A DNA stretch of 64,000 bases from Sphingobacterium multivorum (lineage in GTDB: Bacteria; Bacteroidota; Bacteroidia; Sphingobacteriales; Sphingobacteriaceae): contig NZ_CP154261.1 in assembly GCF_039511225.1 (NCBI RefSeq), forward strand, positions 2,108,001 to 2,172,000, read 5' to 3'. A program made the translations under genes and the position numbers. Below the pieces are notes generated by a model that worked only from the letters and a program-made list of their open reading frames with translations, searched no databases and was not told where the DNA came from. Positions 1 to 9,082 of this stretch are shown here, piece after piece (position 1 is the first letter of the stretch; the number at the start of each line of letters is the position of its first letter).

Positions 1-704
1 GTCTACTGAAAGATGGTATGGCTTCCCAACGGGAACTGGAAGAGATGGAAAGTGAATTGAAAGCCACACAAATCGGAATACGTCATGTAAAGGCCAATAT
101 GAATCTGCTCAATGGATCATCAGAAAATGGCCTATTTTACATCCGTGCACCCAAAGCGGGTTATATAGTTGATAAAAAGGTGAGTCCTGGTATGACAGTG
201 GGTGATGATGCCGAATTACTTTCAGTAAGTAAACTGAATGAAGTATGGGTTTCGGTCAATATTTATGCAAATAATTTACCCTTTGTGAAAAATGGTGCGC
301 CTGTCAAAATTACCACCTTAGCCTATAAAGGAGAATCTTTTGATGGCTATATTGATCAGGTTGCCAATTTCTTTGATCCGGAAGAACGTGTCGTCAAGGC
401 GCGCGTAAAGTTGTTGAACAAAGACCTGAGGTTAAAGCCGGGCATGAGTGTGGATGTATTGGTGGAAAAAGCTGTTTCAGGACAAGAACAGCAGATGCTG
501 GCTATTCCCAAAGATGCCATCATTCTGCATAATAACCAGAATTTCGTGGTGCTGTACAAAAATGACTGCGACCTGTCCGTAAAGCCTGTGGATATTGTTG
601 CTGAGAATGAAACCTATGCTTTTGTCAAAACAGGAATAGCCGAAGGAGATCAGGTGTTGACAGAAAATGAGCTGATTGTATTTGATGAATTGATAAATAG
701 ATAG
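1..704 (+). CDS. Efflux RND periplasmic adaptor subunit (membrane fusion protein), 5' partial
   Basis: The reading frame is open from base 3 to the left edge, so the N-terminus (signal peptide and first half of the coiled coil) is missing. The visible part begins at the end of the alpha-helical hairpin, continues with the second half of the lipoyl/barrel-sandwich domain (segment reading FYIRAPKAGYIV) and a beta-barrel domain (EVWVSVNIYANN to LKPGMSVDVLVE), and ends with a membrane-proximal domain. This order is that of HlyD/CusB-like adaptors, which link an inner-membrane RND pump to an outer-membrane channel. Its stop is one base before the start of the pump gene, so the two are translationally coupled. 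Family call is firm; the substrate cannot be read from this fragment. Confidence 0.9.
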   Translation, partial: LLKDGMASQRELEEMESELKATQIGIRHVKANMNLLNGSSENGLFYIRAPKAGYIVDKKVSPGMTVGDDAELLSVSKLNEVWVSVNIYANNLPFVKNGAPVKITTLAYKGESFDGYIDQVANFFDPEERVVKARVKLLNKDLRLKPGMSVDVLVEKAVSGQEQQMLAIPKDAIILHNNQNFVVLYKNDCDLSVKPVDIVAENETYAFVKTGIAEGDQVLTENELIVFDELINR

Positions 705-705
705 G

Positions 706-3700
706 ATGAAGAAAGTTGTACAAAATATTGTTTCATTTTCATTGAAACACTCCTTGGTCGTCCTGTTTTTTACGTTGGCATTATTGTTCGGCGGGATATA
801 CGCCTACCTGCATACACCGATTGAAGCTTTCCCCGACGTCACCAATACACGGGTCAGGATTATCACACAATGGCCGGGACGTAGTGCTGAAGAAATAGAG
901 AAGTTCGTCACGTTACCGGTAACCAAAGAGATGAATACTATCCCAAAGAAAACGGATGTTCGTTCGATCTCCTTGTTTGGCTTATCCGTTGTAACAATCC
1001 AATTTGAGGATGGAGTAGCGGACTTTTATGCCCAGCAGTATGCGGGTAATAAAATGCGTTCCATCGATTTGCCGGATGGCGCGGAAAGCTCCATCGAACC
1101 ACCTTCGGGTGCTACAGGAGAAATTTTTCGCTATGTACTAAAGAGCAATCTTCCGATTAAAGAAGTTTCTGCCATTCAAGATTGGGTGATCGAAAGAGAA
1201 CTTGTGGGGGTACCGGGTGTGGCGGACGTCGTTAGCTTTGGAGGGGAGGAAAAGATCTATGAAATAAAGATCAATCCTACGGAGCTGGCCAATTATAATT
1301 TGTCGCCACTGGATGTGTATGAAGCCGTATCGCGTTCGAATATAAACGTCGGTGGGGATGTGATCCAGAAAGGAAATCAAGCCTATGTCGTTCGAGGGGT
1401 AGGTTTATTGGATAAGATCGACGATATCGGTAATATTTTGATCAAGGTGGTCGGCAATACACCGATTTTAGTCAAACATGTAGCCGAAATAGAACTGGGC
1501 GCAAAGCCACGACTTGGCCAAGTGGGGCTCAATCAGGAAGATGATCTTGTACAGGGAATAGTTATTATGCTGCGGGGAGAAAATCCTTCGGCTGTCGTCA
1601 CAAGGCTAAAGGCAAAAATTGAAGAGCTAAACCAACGTATTTTACCTGCAAATGTCAAGATTGAACCCGTTATAGATCGCACAAAACTGGTGAATAATAC
1701 TGTGCATACGGTTTCCAAAAACCTGATAGAAGGGGTTATACTGGTTTCGATTATTGTCTTTATCTTTTTGAACAACTGGAAGACAACCTTTATTGTTGCC
1801 TCGGTCATTCCACTGGCTTTCCTCTTTGCGATTATATTATTGAAAATACAAGGTTTGCCGGCCAATCTGATTTCCATGGGTGCGTTGGACTTTGGACTTT
1901 TGCTCGAAGGAACATTGGTCATTGTGGAGACTGTTTTTGTCTCTTTGGAAAAAGAGGCCCATCGGCTTGGGACGGAACGCTTTAATAAAATCTCCAAGCT
2001 AGGGATCATAAAAAAAAGTGCAGGTTCTGTTGCAGGCTATATCTTTTTTGCACTATTGATTTTAATTGTCGCACTGACTCCTATTTTCTCTTTTCAAAAG
2101 GTGGAAGGAAAGATGTTTTCGCCACTAGCCTTTACGCTCGGTTACGCCTTGTTGGGTTCCTTGATCCTGAGTTTAACCTATGTGCCCGCGATGTGTAAAT
2201 ACTTATTAAAAAAGAACATCAAAGAAGATGAAAATAAGATCACTAAAGTCAGCCGTAATGCCATTTTTAAAGGTTTTAAAAAGGCTTTTGACCATCCAAA
2301 ATGGACATTGTCTATTTTTATGGTTGTCTTGTTCGTCTGTATTTTCCGGTTTAGCCATTATGGTTCCGAGTTTCTTCCAAAACTGAATGAGGGTGCAATC
2401 TATGTTCGCGCAACCTTACCCAATAGTGTCAATCTGGAAGAATCGGTAAAGCTGACGAAAACAATGAAAACAAAATTGATGAATCAGTTTGACGAGATCG
2501 ACTTTATAATGACACAGACAGGCCGTCCCAATGATGGCACGGATCCAACAGGATTTTTTAATATCGAATTTAATATTGAATTGAAGCCCGAGGGGGAATG
2601 GAAACGTAAACTATCCAAAGAGAAATTAATTGGTCAGATGCGGGATAGCCTGCAGACTTTTCCTGGAATCAACTTCGGTTTTAGTCAGCCGATTCAAGAT
2701 AATGTAGAGGAGTATGTGGCCGGGGTAAAAAGCCCGCTAGTGATCAAAATTTTTGGTGAAAACTTACAAGATTTAGAGAATAAGGCCAATAAATTTGCAG
2801 AGTCACTAAAAAAGGTCAATGGCATTACGGATGTCAATGTTTTTAAAAATATAGGTCTGCCTGAACTCCGTATTCAATTGCATGATTCAAAGATGGCTAA
2901 ATATGGCGTTTCAACCAAAGATGTGCAGTCCGTGATCGAAATGACTATCGGGGGGCAATCGGTGACACATTTCTACGAAAATGAGCGGATCTTTGATGTT
3001 CGTCTGCGCTTCCAAAAATCATACCGCGACAACCCCGAGAAGATCGGAAATATCATTATTCCTACGATGAATGATCAGAAAGTACCCCTAAGGGAGATCG
3101 CAACAATAGATTATCATACGGGGCCGGCATTTATTTACAGAGAAGGGAATTCCCGCTATATTGGTGTTGGCTTCAATATTGAAGGTCGAGATTTGGGAAG
3201 CACAATTGCCGATGCGAAAAAACAGATAGAAAAAGATGTTAAACTACCCAAATCTTATAAGGTTGTGTGGGCCGGAGAATTTGAAAGTAAAGAACGGGCA
3301 ACAAAACAACTGATGAATGTTGTGCCAATTTCGTTGATTTTGATCTTACTCTTGCTGTATGCCAATTTTGGCAATGTCAAAGATACGCTGATTTCTTCGC
3401 TGACCTTAGCCTTTGCATTTATTGGTGGATTTATTTCCTTGTGGATTACCGGAACGACATTTGGAATTTCGGCGGGTATCGGATTTATTATTCTCTTTGG
3501 CGTAGCCACGATTGATGGTATTGTTTTAATCGGTATTATGAAAGAAAATCTGTTGAATAAAATGAGCTTGAAACCAGCTATTTATGAAGCTGTCAAAAGC
3601 CGCATAAGACCCATCTTAATGATTGCATTAATGGGGGCGATGGGCTTATTACCAGCTGCACTTTCAAACGGAATGGGGTCTGAAATCCAAAAACCGTTGG

Positions 3701-3801
3701 CGATTATGATTGTTGGTGGATTGATTATTTGTATGATTCTGTCGTTTTCAGTATTACCTATTGTTTTTTACTTTTCTTATAAAGAGCAAAGTCGCGATTA
3801 G
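706..3801 (+). CDS. Efflux RND transporter permease, CzcA/CusA (heavy-metal) type
   Basis: A 1031-residue inner-membrane RND pump of full length: N-terminal TM helix (residues about 12-33), large periplasmic porter loop, TM block about 335-530, second porter loop, and a C-terminal TM block about 865-1020. In TM4 the motif DFGLLLEGTLVIVE (D395, E401, E408) matches the proton-relay signature DFGxxxDGxxxxVE of heavy-metal RND pumps, but the second acidic residue is Glu where CzcA has Asp. It follows the adaptor gene after a single base and ends at a strong terminator. Expected role is proton-driven export of metal cations or other toxic compounds from the periplasm or cytoplasm. No outer-membrane channel gene is in view; it may lie upstream of the window. 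Confidence 0.93.
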   Translation: MKKVVQNIVSFSLKHSLVVLFFTLALLFGGIYAYLHTPIEAFPDVTNTRVRIITQWPGRSAEEIEKFVTLPVTKEMNTIPKKTDVRSISLFGLSVVTIQFEDGVADFYAQQYAGNKMRSIDLPDGAESSIEPPSGATGEIFRYVLKSNLPIKEVSAIQDWVIERELVGVPGVADVVSFGGEEKIYEIKINPTELANYNLSPLDVYEAVSRSNINVGGDVIQKGNQAYVVRGVGLLDKIDDIGNILIKVVGNTPILVKHVAEIELGAKPRLGQVGLNQEDDLVQGIVIMLRGENPSAVVTRLKAKIEELNQRILPANVKIEPVIDRTKLVNNTVHTVSKNLIEGVILVSIIVFIFLNNWKTTFIVASVIPLAFLFAIILLKIQGLPANLISMGALDFGLLLEGTLVIVETVFVSLEKEAHRLGTERFNKISKLGIIKKSAGSVAGYIFFALLILIVALTPIFSFQKVEGKMFSPLAFTLGYALLGSLILSLTYVPAMCKYLLKKNIKEDENKITKVSRNAIFKGFKKAFDHPKWTLSIFMVVLFVCIFRFSHYGSEFLPKLNEGAIYVRATLPNSVNLEESVKLTKTMKTKLMNQFDEIDFIMTQTGRPNDGTDPTGFFNIEFNIELKPEGEWKRKLSKEKLIGQMRDSLQTFPGINFGFSQPIQDNVEEYVAGVKSPLVIKIFGENLQDLENKANKFAESLKKVNGITDVNVFKNIGLPELRIQLHDSKMAKYGVSTKDVQSVIEMTIGGQSVTHFYENERIFDVRLRFQKSYRDNPEKIGNIIIPTMNDQKVPLREIATIDYHTGPAFIYREGNSRYIGVGFNIEGRDLGSTIADAKKQIEKDVKLPKSYKVVWAGEFESKERATKQLMNVVPISLILILLLLYANFGNVKDTLISSLTLAFAFIGGFISLWITGTTFGISAGIGFIILFGVATIDGIVLIGIMKENLLNKMSLKPAIYEAVKSRIRPILMIALMGAMGLLPAALSNGMGSEIQKPLAIMIVGGLIICMILSFSVLPIVFYFSYKEQSRD

Positions 3802-3828
3802 TTACCCATTTTAATTATTATATACGAT

Positions 3829-3870
3829 GCAAAGGTTGCCTGTCTGACAGTGCAACCTTTGTTATTTTTA
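3829..3870 (+). terminator. Rho-independent terminator after the RND operon
   Basis: An 11-base arm at 3829-3839 (GCAAAGGTTGC) pairs with GCAACCTTTGT at 3852-3862; inside it CTGT/ACAG adds four more pairs. A T-rich run (TTATTTTTA) follows at once. It lies 28 bases past the pump stop codon. Confidence 0.9.
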
Positions 3871-4106
3871 ACATGCAGCAGTACGTTTCGTAATAGCAAT
3901 CCAAAGTTGAAGCGAATATATATATATCTTTTACACCCTATTTTTTTGTAAATCTTATTATAAATGTTGAACTTACATCTAAGTTGTTGAGATTGAATCT
4001 CAAATTAAAAAGCACTCATCTGAAGTTTTGCTGAAATAAGTTATAAATCTCTATTTAAAATTAAAAAACCATTCTTTTGGTTCCTCATGATCTGTATTTA
4101 TGAGAA

Positions 4107-4174
4107 AAGGTCAATATTAGGTCAGTGTTGATTAATTCATAAGAAGACTGACCTCGCTATTCCAAATAGATTTG
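4107..4174 (+). promoter_or_regulatory. Promoter and operator-like repeats ahead of the hydroxyproline operon
   Basis: TAGATTTG at 4167-4174 is an exact match to the Bacteroidota -7 box (TAnnTTTG), 28 bases before the deaminase ATG. No TTG is found at the -33 position. In its place lies one arm of an 8-base perfect inverted repeat: AGGTCAGT (4119-4126) and ACTGACCT (4147-4154). A further AGGTCA half-site occurs at 4108-4113, in direct repeat. A promoter with a good -7 box, no -33 box and repeats just upstream is the pattern expected for activator-dependent transcription; which regulator binds is not known, the AraC protein at 20596 being one candidate. Confidence 0.6.
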
Positions 4175-4201
4175 TGATAAAGAAATATTAAATAATACGC
4201 T

Positions 4202-5101
4202 ATGGCACAATTTAAATGGGAAGGAATTTATCCTGCAATGTTATCACCATTTGATGAAAATGGAAATTTGGATTTTGATATGTTTGGTAAAAACATTGAA
4301 GCACAATTGGATGGAGGTGTTCACGGTTTGATTATCGCTGGATCATTGGGGGAAGCAAGTGTTTTGAGTACGGAAGAAAAGTATGATTTATTGACCTATG
4401 CGTTGAAACTTGTTGGTGGTCGTGTACCCGTATTGCTAAATATTGCAGAAAATACAACGGCTGCTGCGATCAAAGTGGCGCAGACCAGTGAGGAATTGGG
4501 GGCAGATGGTTTGATGTTATTGCCACCAATGCGCTATAGAGCCGATGATAGAGAAGCTGTCGCTTATTTTCGTGCTGTTGCACAAAGTACTAAATTGCCA
4601 ATTTTAATCTATAATAATCCTGTTGACTATAGTACTTATGTATCGCTGGATATGTTTGAAGAACTCTTATTGGAGCCAAATATTCAGGCAGTGAAGGAAT
4701 CGACACGAGATTTAACCAATATCACGCGTTTGAAAAATCGTTTTGGTGATCGATTAAAGATTATGGCCGGTGTAGATACCTTGGGGCTCGAGTCCTTGAT
4801 GTTAGGGGCTGATGGGTTAGTCGCTGGATTGGTGGACGCATTCCCAAGAGAAACAGTGGCTATGTATGATCTTGTGAAAGCTGGTGAATATAAAAAAGCG
4901 GTAGAAATATACCGTTGGTTTATGCCTTTGTTGGAATTGGATATTCATCCTAAATTGGTCCAATACATTAAATTGGCCGCTACAGCTGAAGGAATTTCAA
5001 CACCTTATACACGCGCGCCAAGATTACCGTTGATCGGTGAGGAAGAACAACGTGTGAAAAAAATTATTGCAGATTCAATCGCAACGAGACCACAATTATA
5101 G
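4202..5101 (+). CDS. Dihydrodipicolinate synthase family protein; probable 1-pyrroline-4-hydroxy-2-carboxylate deaminase
   Basis: A 299-residue class I aldolase/DapA-family TIM barrel of normal length. K165 in AVKEST is the Schiff-base lysine and Y137 in IYNNP is the catalytic tyrosine; GSLGEAS (about 47-53) replaces the GTTGE loop of true DapA. The family has several functions (DapA, N-acetylneuraminate lyase, HypD/LhpC deaminase). I assign the deaminase that turns pyrroline-4-hydroxy-2-carboxylate into 2-oxoglutarate semialdehyde because the next three genes encode the other steps of hydroxyproline catabolism. It is cytosolic and is the first gene of the operon. Family certain, exact reaction inferred from context. 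Confidence 0.85.
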   Translation: MAQFKWEGIYPAMLSPFDENGNLDFDMFGKNIEAQLDGGVHGLIIAGSLGEASVLSTEEKYDLLTYALKLVGGRVPVLLNIAENTTAAAIKVAQTSEELGADGLMLLPPMRYRADDREAVAYFRAVAQSTKLPILIYNNPVDYSTYVSLDMFEELLLEPNIQAVKESTRDLTNITRLKNRFGDRLKIMAGVDTLGLESLMLGADGLVAGLVDAFPRETVAMYDLVKAGEYKKAVEIYRWFMPLLELDIHPKLVQYIKLAATAEGISTPYTRAPRLPLIGEEEQRVKKIIADSIATRPQL

Positions 5102-5109
5102 GAATGCTT

Positions 5110-5148
5110 CTGAACTCTCTGGATGGGAGTTCAGGAAATATTCTTTTT
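5110..5148 (+). terminator. Hairpin with T-rich tail inside the operon, possible attenuator
   Basis: CTGAACTC (5110-5117) pairs perfectly with GAGTTCAG (5127-5134) just after the deaminase stop, followed by a T-rich stretch ending near 5148. The next gene starts over 100 bases further on, an unusually wide gap in this operon, so the hairpin may reduce read-through or protect the 3' end of the first cistron. Confidence 0.45.
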
Positions 5149-5270
5149 AGGACCACGTAAAAATAGACGAAAAGAACCTTCTTATTATATTGAGTAACCG
5201 CAAGGAGTGAAAATATAGGGAAGGTTTTTAATGATTTTTGAAGATACTACTTACTATAAAAACAAAAGGA

Positions 5271-6728
5271 ATGGATAGAAACGAAAATGAGATTGATTAC
5301 GTCGTAAAACAGGCGGAGGCTGGATTTCAGTTTCTTCAACAAACGGATGTTATCGAACGAGCGGAATTGATGTATGCCATTGCCGCTGAAATTGAGGAAT
5401 TGGGCGAAATATTGATTGAAACGGCTCATTTGGAAACCGCACTACCTTTGGGAAGACTGCAGGGTGAAAAGGCGAGAACAGTCAATCAATGGCGTCGATA
5501 TGCCGATGCCGTTCGTACTGGTTTATACAGTGAAGCTCGGATAGATCGGGATCCAAATGGCCAATTTGATTTAAGGAAATATAATAAAGGACTTGGTCCG
5601 GTGGTCGTCTTTGGTGCGAGTAATTTTCCTTTCGCCTTTTCAACTGCTGGCGGAGATACTGCAAGTGCCATTGGTGCCGGCTGTTCAGTCATCGTAAAGG
5701 CTCATCCTGCGCATCTTAAAACCTCCCAATTAATGGCTGACGCCATTGATCGTGCGGTTTCAAAACAGGGCGTTCCAACTGGTGTTTTTAATCATGTGCT
5801 GTCGGATTCATTCGCTGTTGGACAACAGTTGGTTAGCCATAAACAGGTAAAGGCTGTGGCATTCACAGGTTCATTTCGTGGCGGAAAAGCCTTGTTTGAT
5901 TTAGGGCAGTCGAGACCTGAACCTATTCCGGTATTTGCTGAAATGGGAAGCGTAAATCCGGTTTTTATTTTGCAAGACTACCTCGCTAATCATCTGGAAG
6001 CATTTGCAAAGCAGTATATTGGGTCGTTACTCCTCGGTGTAGGGCAGTTTTGTACCAATCCGGGCGTATTGGTAGGCTTGGCGGGCGAACCGTTTGATCG
6101 GCTCAAACTGGCCTTAAAGAGCGAACTAAAAACTGCTGCTACAGGGAAAATGTTACATGCCGGTATCTTGGATAGTTACAATCGCCTAAAAGGCGAAATG
6201 GTTCAATCGGAAGGGATCAGCGTATTGGAAGAAGGGGAAGATAATACACCACATGATTTTGCCCGGGCTGTGCTTGTCGAAACTGAAGCCAGTCAGGTTT
6301 TAAACAATCCCAACTTGCTGGAAGAGGTTTTTGGACCTTTTGGGTTGATTGTATCCTGTGCCGACCAAAATGAGATGAATCTTGTCATGCAACAGCTTGA
6401 TGGGCAGATTACCCTGACTTTCGCAGCTACAGCGCAGGACATGCGCGAATGCCCGGCTCTTTTTGCAATGGCGCAAGACAAATGTGGAAGACTGCTATTC
6501 CAGGGCATGCCAACAGGCGTAGAGGTTCAGTATGCCATGCAGCATGGCGGACCTTATCCCGCAACCACAGATGCTCGTTTTACTTCGGTAGGGCCAGATG
6601 CGGTAAAACGGTTCGTCCGACCTTTTAGCTTCCAAAATTGGCCGAATGAGTTTTTGCCTAAAGAGCTACAAGACGGAAACCCATTACAAATTGATCGTCT
6701 GGTCAATCAACAATGGACGAAAGCATAA
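5271..6728 (+). CDS. Aldehyde dehydrogenase; probable 2-oxoglutarate semialdehyde (2,5-dioxovalerate) dehydrogenase
   Basis: NAD(P)-dependent aldehyde dehydrogenase, 485 residues from the ATG at 5271; an in-frame TTG at 5238 would add 11 residues, but there is a purine-rich AAAAGGA right before the ATG. The protein starts about 30-40 residues later than typical ALDHs, lacking the first beta-strand region. The general base is E224 (AEMGSVNP) and the catalytic cysteine is C261 (GQFCTNPG). The NFPFAFSTAGGDTASA segment is typical of the 2,5-dioxovalerate dehydrogenase group. It would oxidise 2-oxoglutarate semialdehyde to 2-oxoglutarate, the last step of hydroxyproline breakdown. Substrate inferred from family resemblance and neighbours. 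Confidence 0.85.
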   Translation: MDRNENEIDYVVKQAEAGFQFLQQTDVIERAELMYAIAAEIEELGEILIETAHLETALPLGRLQGEKARTVNQWRRYADAVRTGLYSEARIDRDPNGQFDLRKYNKGLGPVVVFGASNFPFAFSTAGGDTASAIGAGCSVIVKAHPAHLKTSQLMADAIDRAVSKQGVPTGVFNHVLSDSFAVGQQLVSHKQVKAVAFTGSFRGGKALFDLGQSRPEPIPVFAEMGSVNPVFILQDYLANHLEAFAKQYIGSLLLGVGQFCTNPGVLVGLAGEPFDRLKLALKSELKTAATGKMLHAGILDSYNRLKGEMVQSEGISVLEEGEDNTPHDFARAVLVETEASQVLNNPNLLEEVFGPFGLIVSCADQNEMNLVMQQLDGQITLTFAATAQDMRECPALFAMAQDKCGRLLFQGMPTGVEVQYAMQHGGPYPATTDARFTSVGPDAVKRFVRPFSFQNWPNEFLPKELQDGNPLQIDRLVNQQWTKA

Positions 6729-6766
6729 TATAGATAAATGACCATATAAACAACAAGGAATCAGAA

Positions 6767-7765
6767 ATGAAGAAGACTTTTTTTTGTATTGATTCGCATA
6801 CCTGTGGTTGTCCCGTACGATTGGTTGCAGGGGGAACCCCATTGCTAGCGGGTAATTCCATGATGGAGCGCAGATTGCATTTTATACGTGAGTACGATTG
6901 GATTCGCAAAGGATTGATGTTTGAACCAAGGGGACATGACATGATGAGTGGAAGTATGCTTTATCCACCATTTGATCCGCAAAATGATATCGGCGTTCTT
7001 TATATTGAGACCAGTGGTTGTCTGCCTATGTGCGGACACGGAACGATCGGTACCGTAACGATTGCCATCGAGGAGGGACTCGTTCAACCTAAAATTCCCG
7101 GAAAATTAAGGTTGGAAACTCCGGCAGGACTTGTACATATCGACTATGTTCAAGAGGGTCCTAAGGTGAAAAGCGTAAAGCTTACTAACGTCAAGTCTTT
7201 TTTATATGCTGAAGGGCTAACGGTAGACTGTCTAGATTTAGGAATTATCAGCGTCGATGTTGCCTACGGTGGCAATTTCTATGGTATTATTGATCCGCAG
7301 GCTAATTTTGACGATATCAGTTCTTATTCTGCGAGCCAATTGATCCATTATGGCAAAATAATTCGTCAACTGCTCAACGAAAAATATGCTTTTGTTCATC
7401 CCGAAGATGCGAATATTCATGGGTTGACACATATCCAATGGACAGGTAATCCAACGCTTCCCAACTCGTCCGGACGAAACGCCGTACTGGTTGGCGATAA
7501 TGCCTTGGATCGTTCTCCTTGTGGTACAGGTACTTCGGCGCGTATGGCGCAGTGGTACGCGAAAGGGAAGCTTAAAAAAGGAACGGAATTTATACATGAA
7601 AGTTATATTGGTTCACAATTTACCGGCAAAATTGAAGCGGAAACAACCGTGGATGGTAAGCCTGCTATTGTGCCGTCCATCGAAGGCTGGGCACGGATAA
7701 CAGGATATAACACCATTTTTTTGGATGATGAAGATCCTTATTTTGGCGGTTTTCAGGTGATTTAA
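6767..7765 (+). CDS. 4-hydroxyproline 2-epimerase (proline racemase family)
   Basis: A 332-residue proline racemase-family enzyme. Both catalytic cysteines are present: C89 in MCGHGT and C252 in SPCGTGTSAR. This argues for an epimerase/racemase and against the trans-3-hydroxyproline dehydratases, where the second Cys is Thr. It would convert trans-4-hydroxy-L-proline to cis-4-hydroxy-D-proline, the first committed step of the pathway. It is cytosolic, with no signal peptide. The gene lies 38 bases after the aldehyde dehydrogenase and 23 bases before the FAD dehydrogenase. A proline racemase function cannot be excluded from sequence alone, but the pathway context favours hydroxyproline. Confidence 0.9.
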   Translation: MKKTFFCIDSHTCGCPVRLVAGGTPLLAGNSMMERRLHFIREYDWIRKGLMFEPRGHDMMSGSMLYPPFDPQNDIGVLYIETSGCLPMCGHGTIGTVTIAIEEGLVQPKIPGKLRLETPAGLVHIDYVQEGPKVKSVKLTNVKSFLYAEGLTVDCLDLGIISVDVAYGGNFYGIIDPQANFDDISSYSASQLIHYGKIIRQLLNEKYAFVHPEDANIHGLTHIQWTGNPTLPNSSGRNAVLVGDNALDRSPCGTGTSARMAQWYAKGKLKKGTEFIHESYIGSQFTGKIEAETTVDGKPAIVPSIEGWARITGYNTIFLDDEDPYFGGFQVI

Positions 7766-7788
7766 TACATTAATAAGAAAAGAGCAAC

Positions 7789-9051
7789 GTGAAAGAAAAT
7801 AATAGAGGTACAGTTGTTGTAATAGGTGCTGGAATTGCTGGTCTTGCTTCGGCCTATTACCTGGTGAGAGATGGTTGGGATGTGAAAATCCTGGAAAAAA
7901 ATACTTTGGACAATAATTGTTCTTATGGCAATGCAGGCATGATCGTCCCCAGTCATTTTACGCCCTTGGCAGCCCCCGGGATAGTCGCGCAAGGAATAAA
8001 GTGGATGTTCAATAGTAAAAGCCCCTTTTATGTACGACCTTCGCTCAATCCGCGGTTGATCAATTGGGGTCTGAAATTCCTAAAACATGCCAACCGCACG
8101 CATGTGGAGCAACATGCTTCCGCCATACGTGACCTGAATCTCTATAGCAGCCGCTTGTATGACGAACTGGCCCAAGAAGATAATTTTGATTTTGAACTGA
8201 AGCAGAATGGCATCCTGATGATGTATAAATCGAAAGAAATGCAATATGAGGAGATTGAGCTGGCACATCGTGCACAGGACCTCGGACTCGATGTCGATAT
8301 CCTGGAAGGAAATACCGTTCAAGAACTGGAACCCAACCTGAAACTGGATGTATTGGGTGCTATACTTTATCGCTGCGATGGAAAACTATATCCTCCCAAG
8401 TTAATGCAGCAATTGATTCAATACCTGAAAGCCGCAGGTGTTGCTTTTTTCGAAGAAACTGAAGTCCATAAATTTATAACAACCGGAAATAGGGTGAAAG
8501 AGGCGATTAGCAATAAGGGAAGTTTTCAGGCAGATGCTTTTGTGTTAACCGGCGGTGCTTATTTGCCCCAGTTGACCTCAAAGTTGCATGTGAATACACC
8601 GCTTATGCCCGGAAAAGGATATTCTTTTATGTATCAGCCCCAGGGCGAGCAGACCCTGAATCATGCGGCATTATTACTGGAGGCCCGTGTTGCGGTAACC
8701 CCCATGAATGGTCAGATCCGCTTCAGCGGTACGATGGAATTGGGACCGGCAAATGACCGGATTTATGAAAACCGCGTCCGCGGAATTGTAGAATCTATTC
8801 CTAAATATTATCCAGAATTGAAGGTCGATTACCCAAGCGAAAAAATATGGTATGGTTACAGACCCTGCTCGCCTGATGGATTGCCTTATCTGGGAAGATT
8901 GAAAAAATTTGATAATGTCCTGGTTGCCGGTGGGGGTGGTATGATGGGCTTGAGCCTGGGCCCTGCTTATGGGAAAGTTGTTGCAGATTTATTGGCAGGA
9001 CAGAAAATAGAGTCTGAAATCGCTGGTTTTAGGCCAGATCGTTTCGACTGA
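7789..9051 (+). CDS. FAD-dependent D-amino acid dehydrogenase; probable cis-4-hydroxy-D-proline dehydrogenase
   Basis: A 420-residue DadA/DAO-type flavoprotein with a GTG start; no ATG fits because the Rossmann strand begins at residue 8 (TVVVIGAGIAGLASAYYL, GxGxxG at 13-18). The C-terminal FAD motif (VLVAGGGGMMGLSLGP) is near residue 380. DadA-like enzymes oxidise D-amino acids and pass electrons to the respiratory chain. With the epimerase next to it, the substrate is most likely cis-4-hydroxy-D-proline, giving pyrroline-4-hydroxy-2-carboxylate for the deaminase encoded at 4202. Only one subunit is present, unlike the multi-subunit LhpBEF type. Confidence 0.87.
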   Translation: MKENNRGTVVVIGAGIAGLASAYYLVRDGWDVKILEKNTLDNNCSYGNAGMIVPSHFTPLAAPGIVAQGIKWMFNSKSPFYVRPSLNPRLINWGLKFLKHANRTHVEQHASAIRDLNLYSSRLYDELAQEDNFDFELKQNGILMMYKSKEMQYEEIELAHRAQDLGLDVDILEGNTVQELEPNLKLDVLGAILYRCDGKLYPPKLMQQLIQYLKAAGVAFFEETEVHKFITTGNRVKEAISNKGSFQADAFVLTGGAYLPQLTSKLHVNTPLMPGKGYSFMYQPQGEQTLNHAALLLEARVAVTPMNGQIRFSGTMELGPANDRIYENRVRGIVESIPKYYPELKVDYPSEKIWYGYRPCSPDGLPYLGRLKKFDNVLVAGGGGMMGLSLGPAYGKVVADLLAGQKIESEIAGFRPDRFD

Positions 9052-9082
9052 TAAAATTATGATATAAACCAACACCTAAATT

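Noticed and set aside
1533..2009. A 158-codon minus-strand frame inside the RND pump gene
   Set aside because: Antisense shadow of the conserved TM region; low-complexity Ser/Thr-rich translation with no family resemblance.
4202..5101. Housekeeping dihydrodipicolinate synthase (dapA)
   Set aside because: The GTTGE loop is changed to GSLGE and all neighbours belong to hydroxyproline breakdown, so a deaminase of the same fold fits better.
5238..5270. TTG start of the aldehyde dehydrogenase gene
   Set aside because: The extra 11 residues do not resemble the family N-terminus, and an ATG with a purine-rich stretch follows; it remains a possible alternative.
6767..7765. trans-3-hydroxy-L-proline dehydratase
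   Set aside because: That subgroup has Thr in place of the second catalytic Cys; here both C89 and C252 are present.
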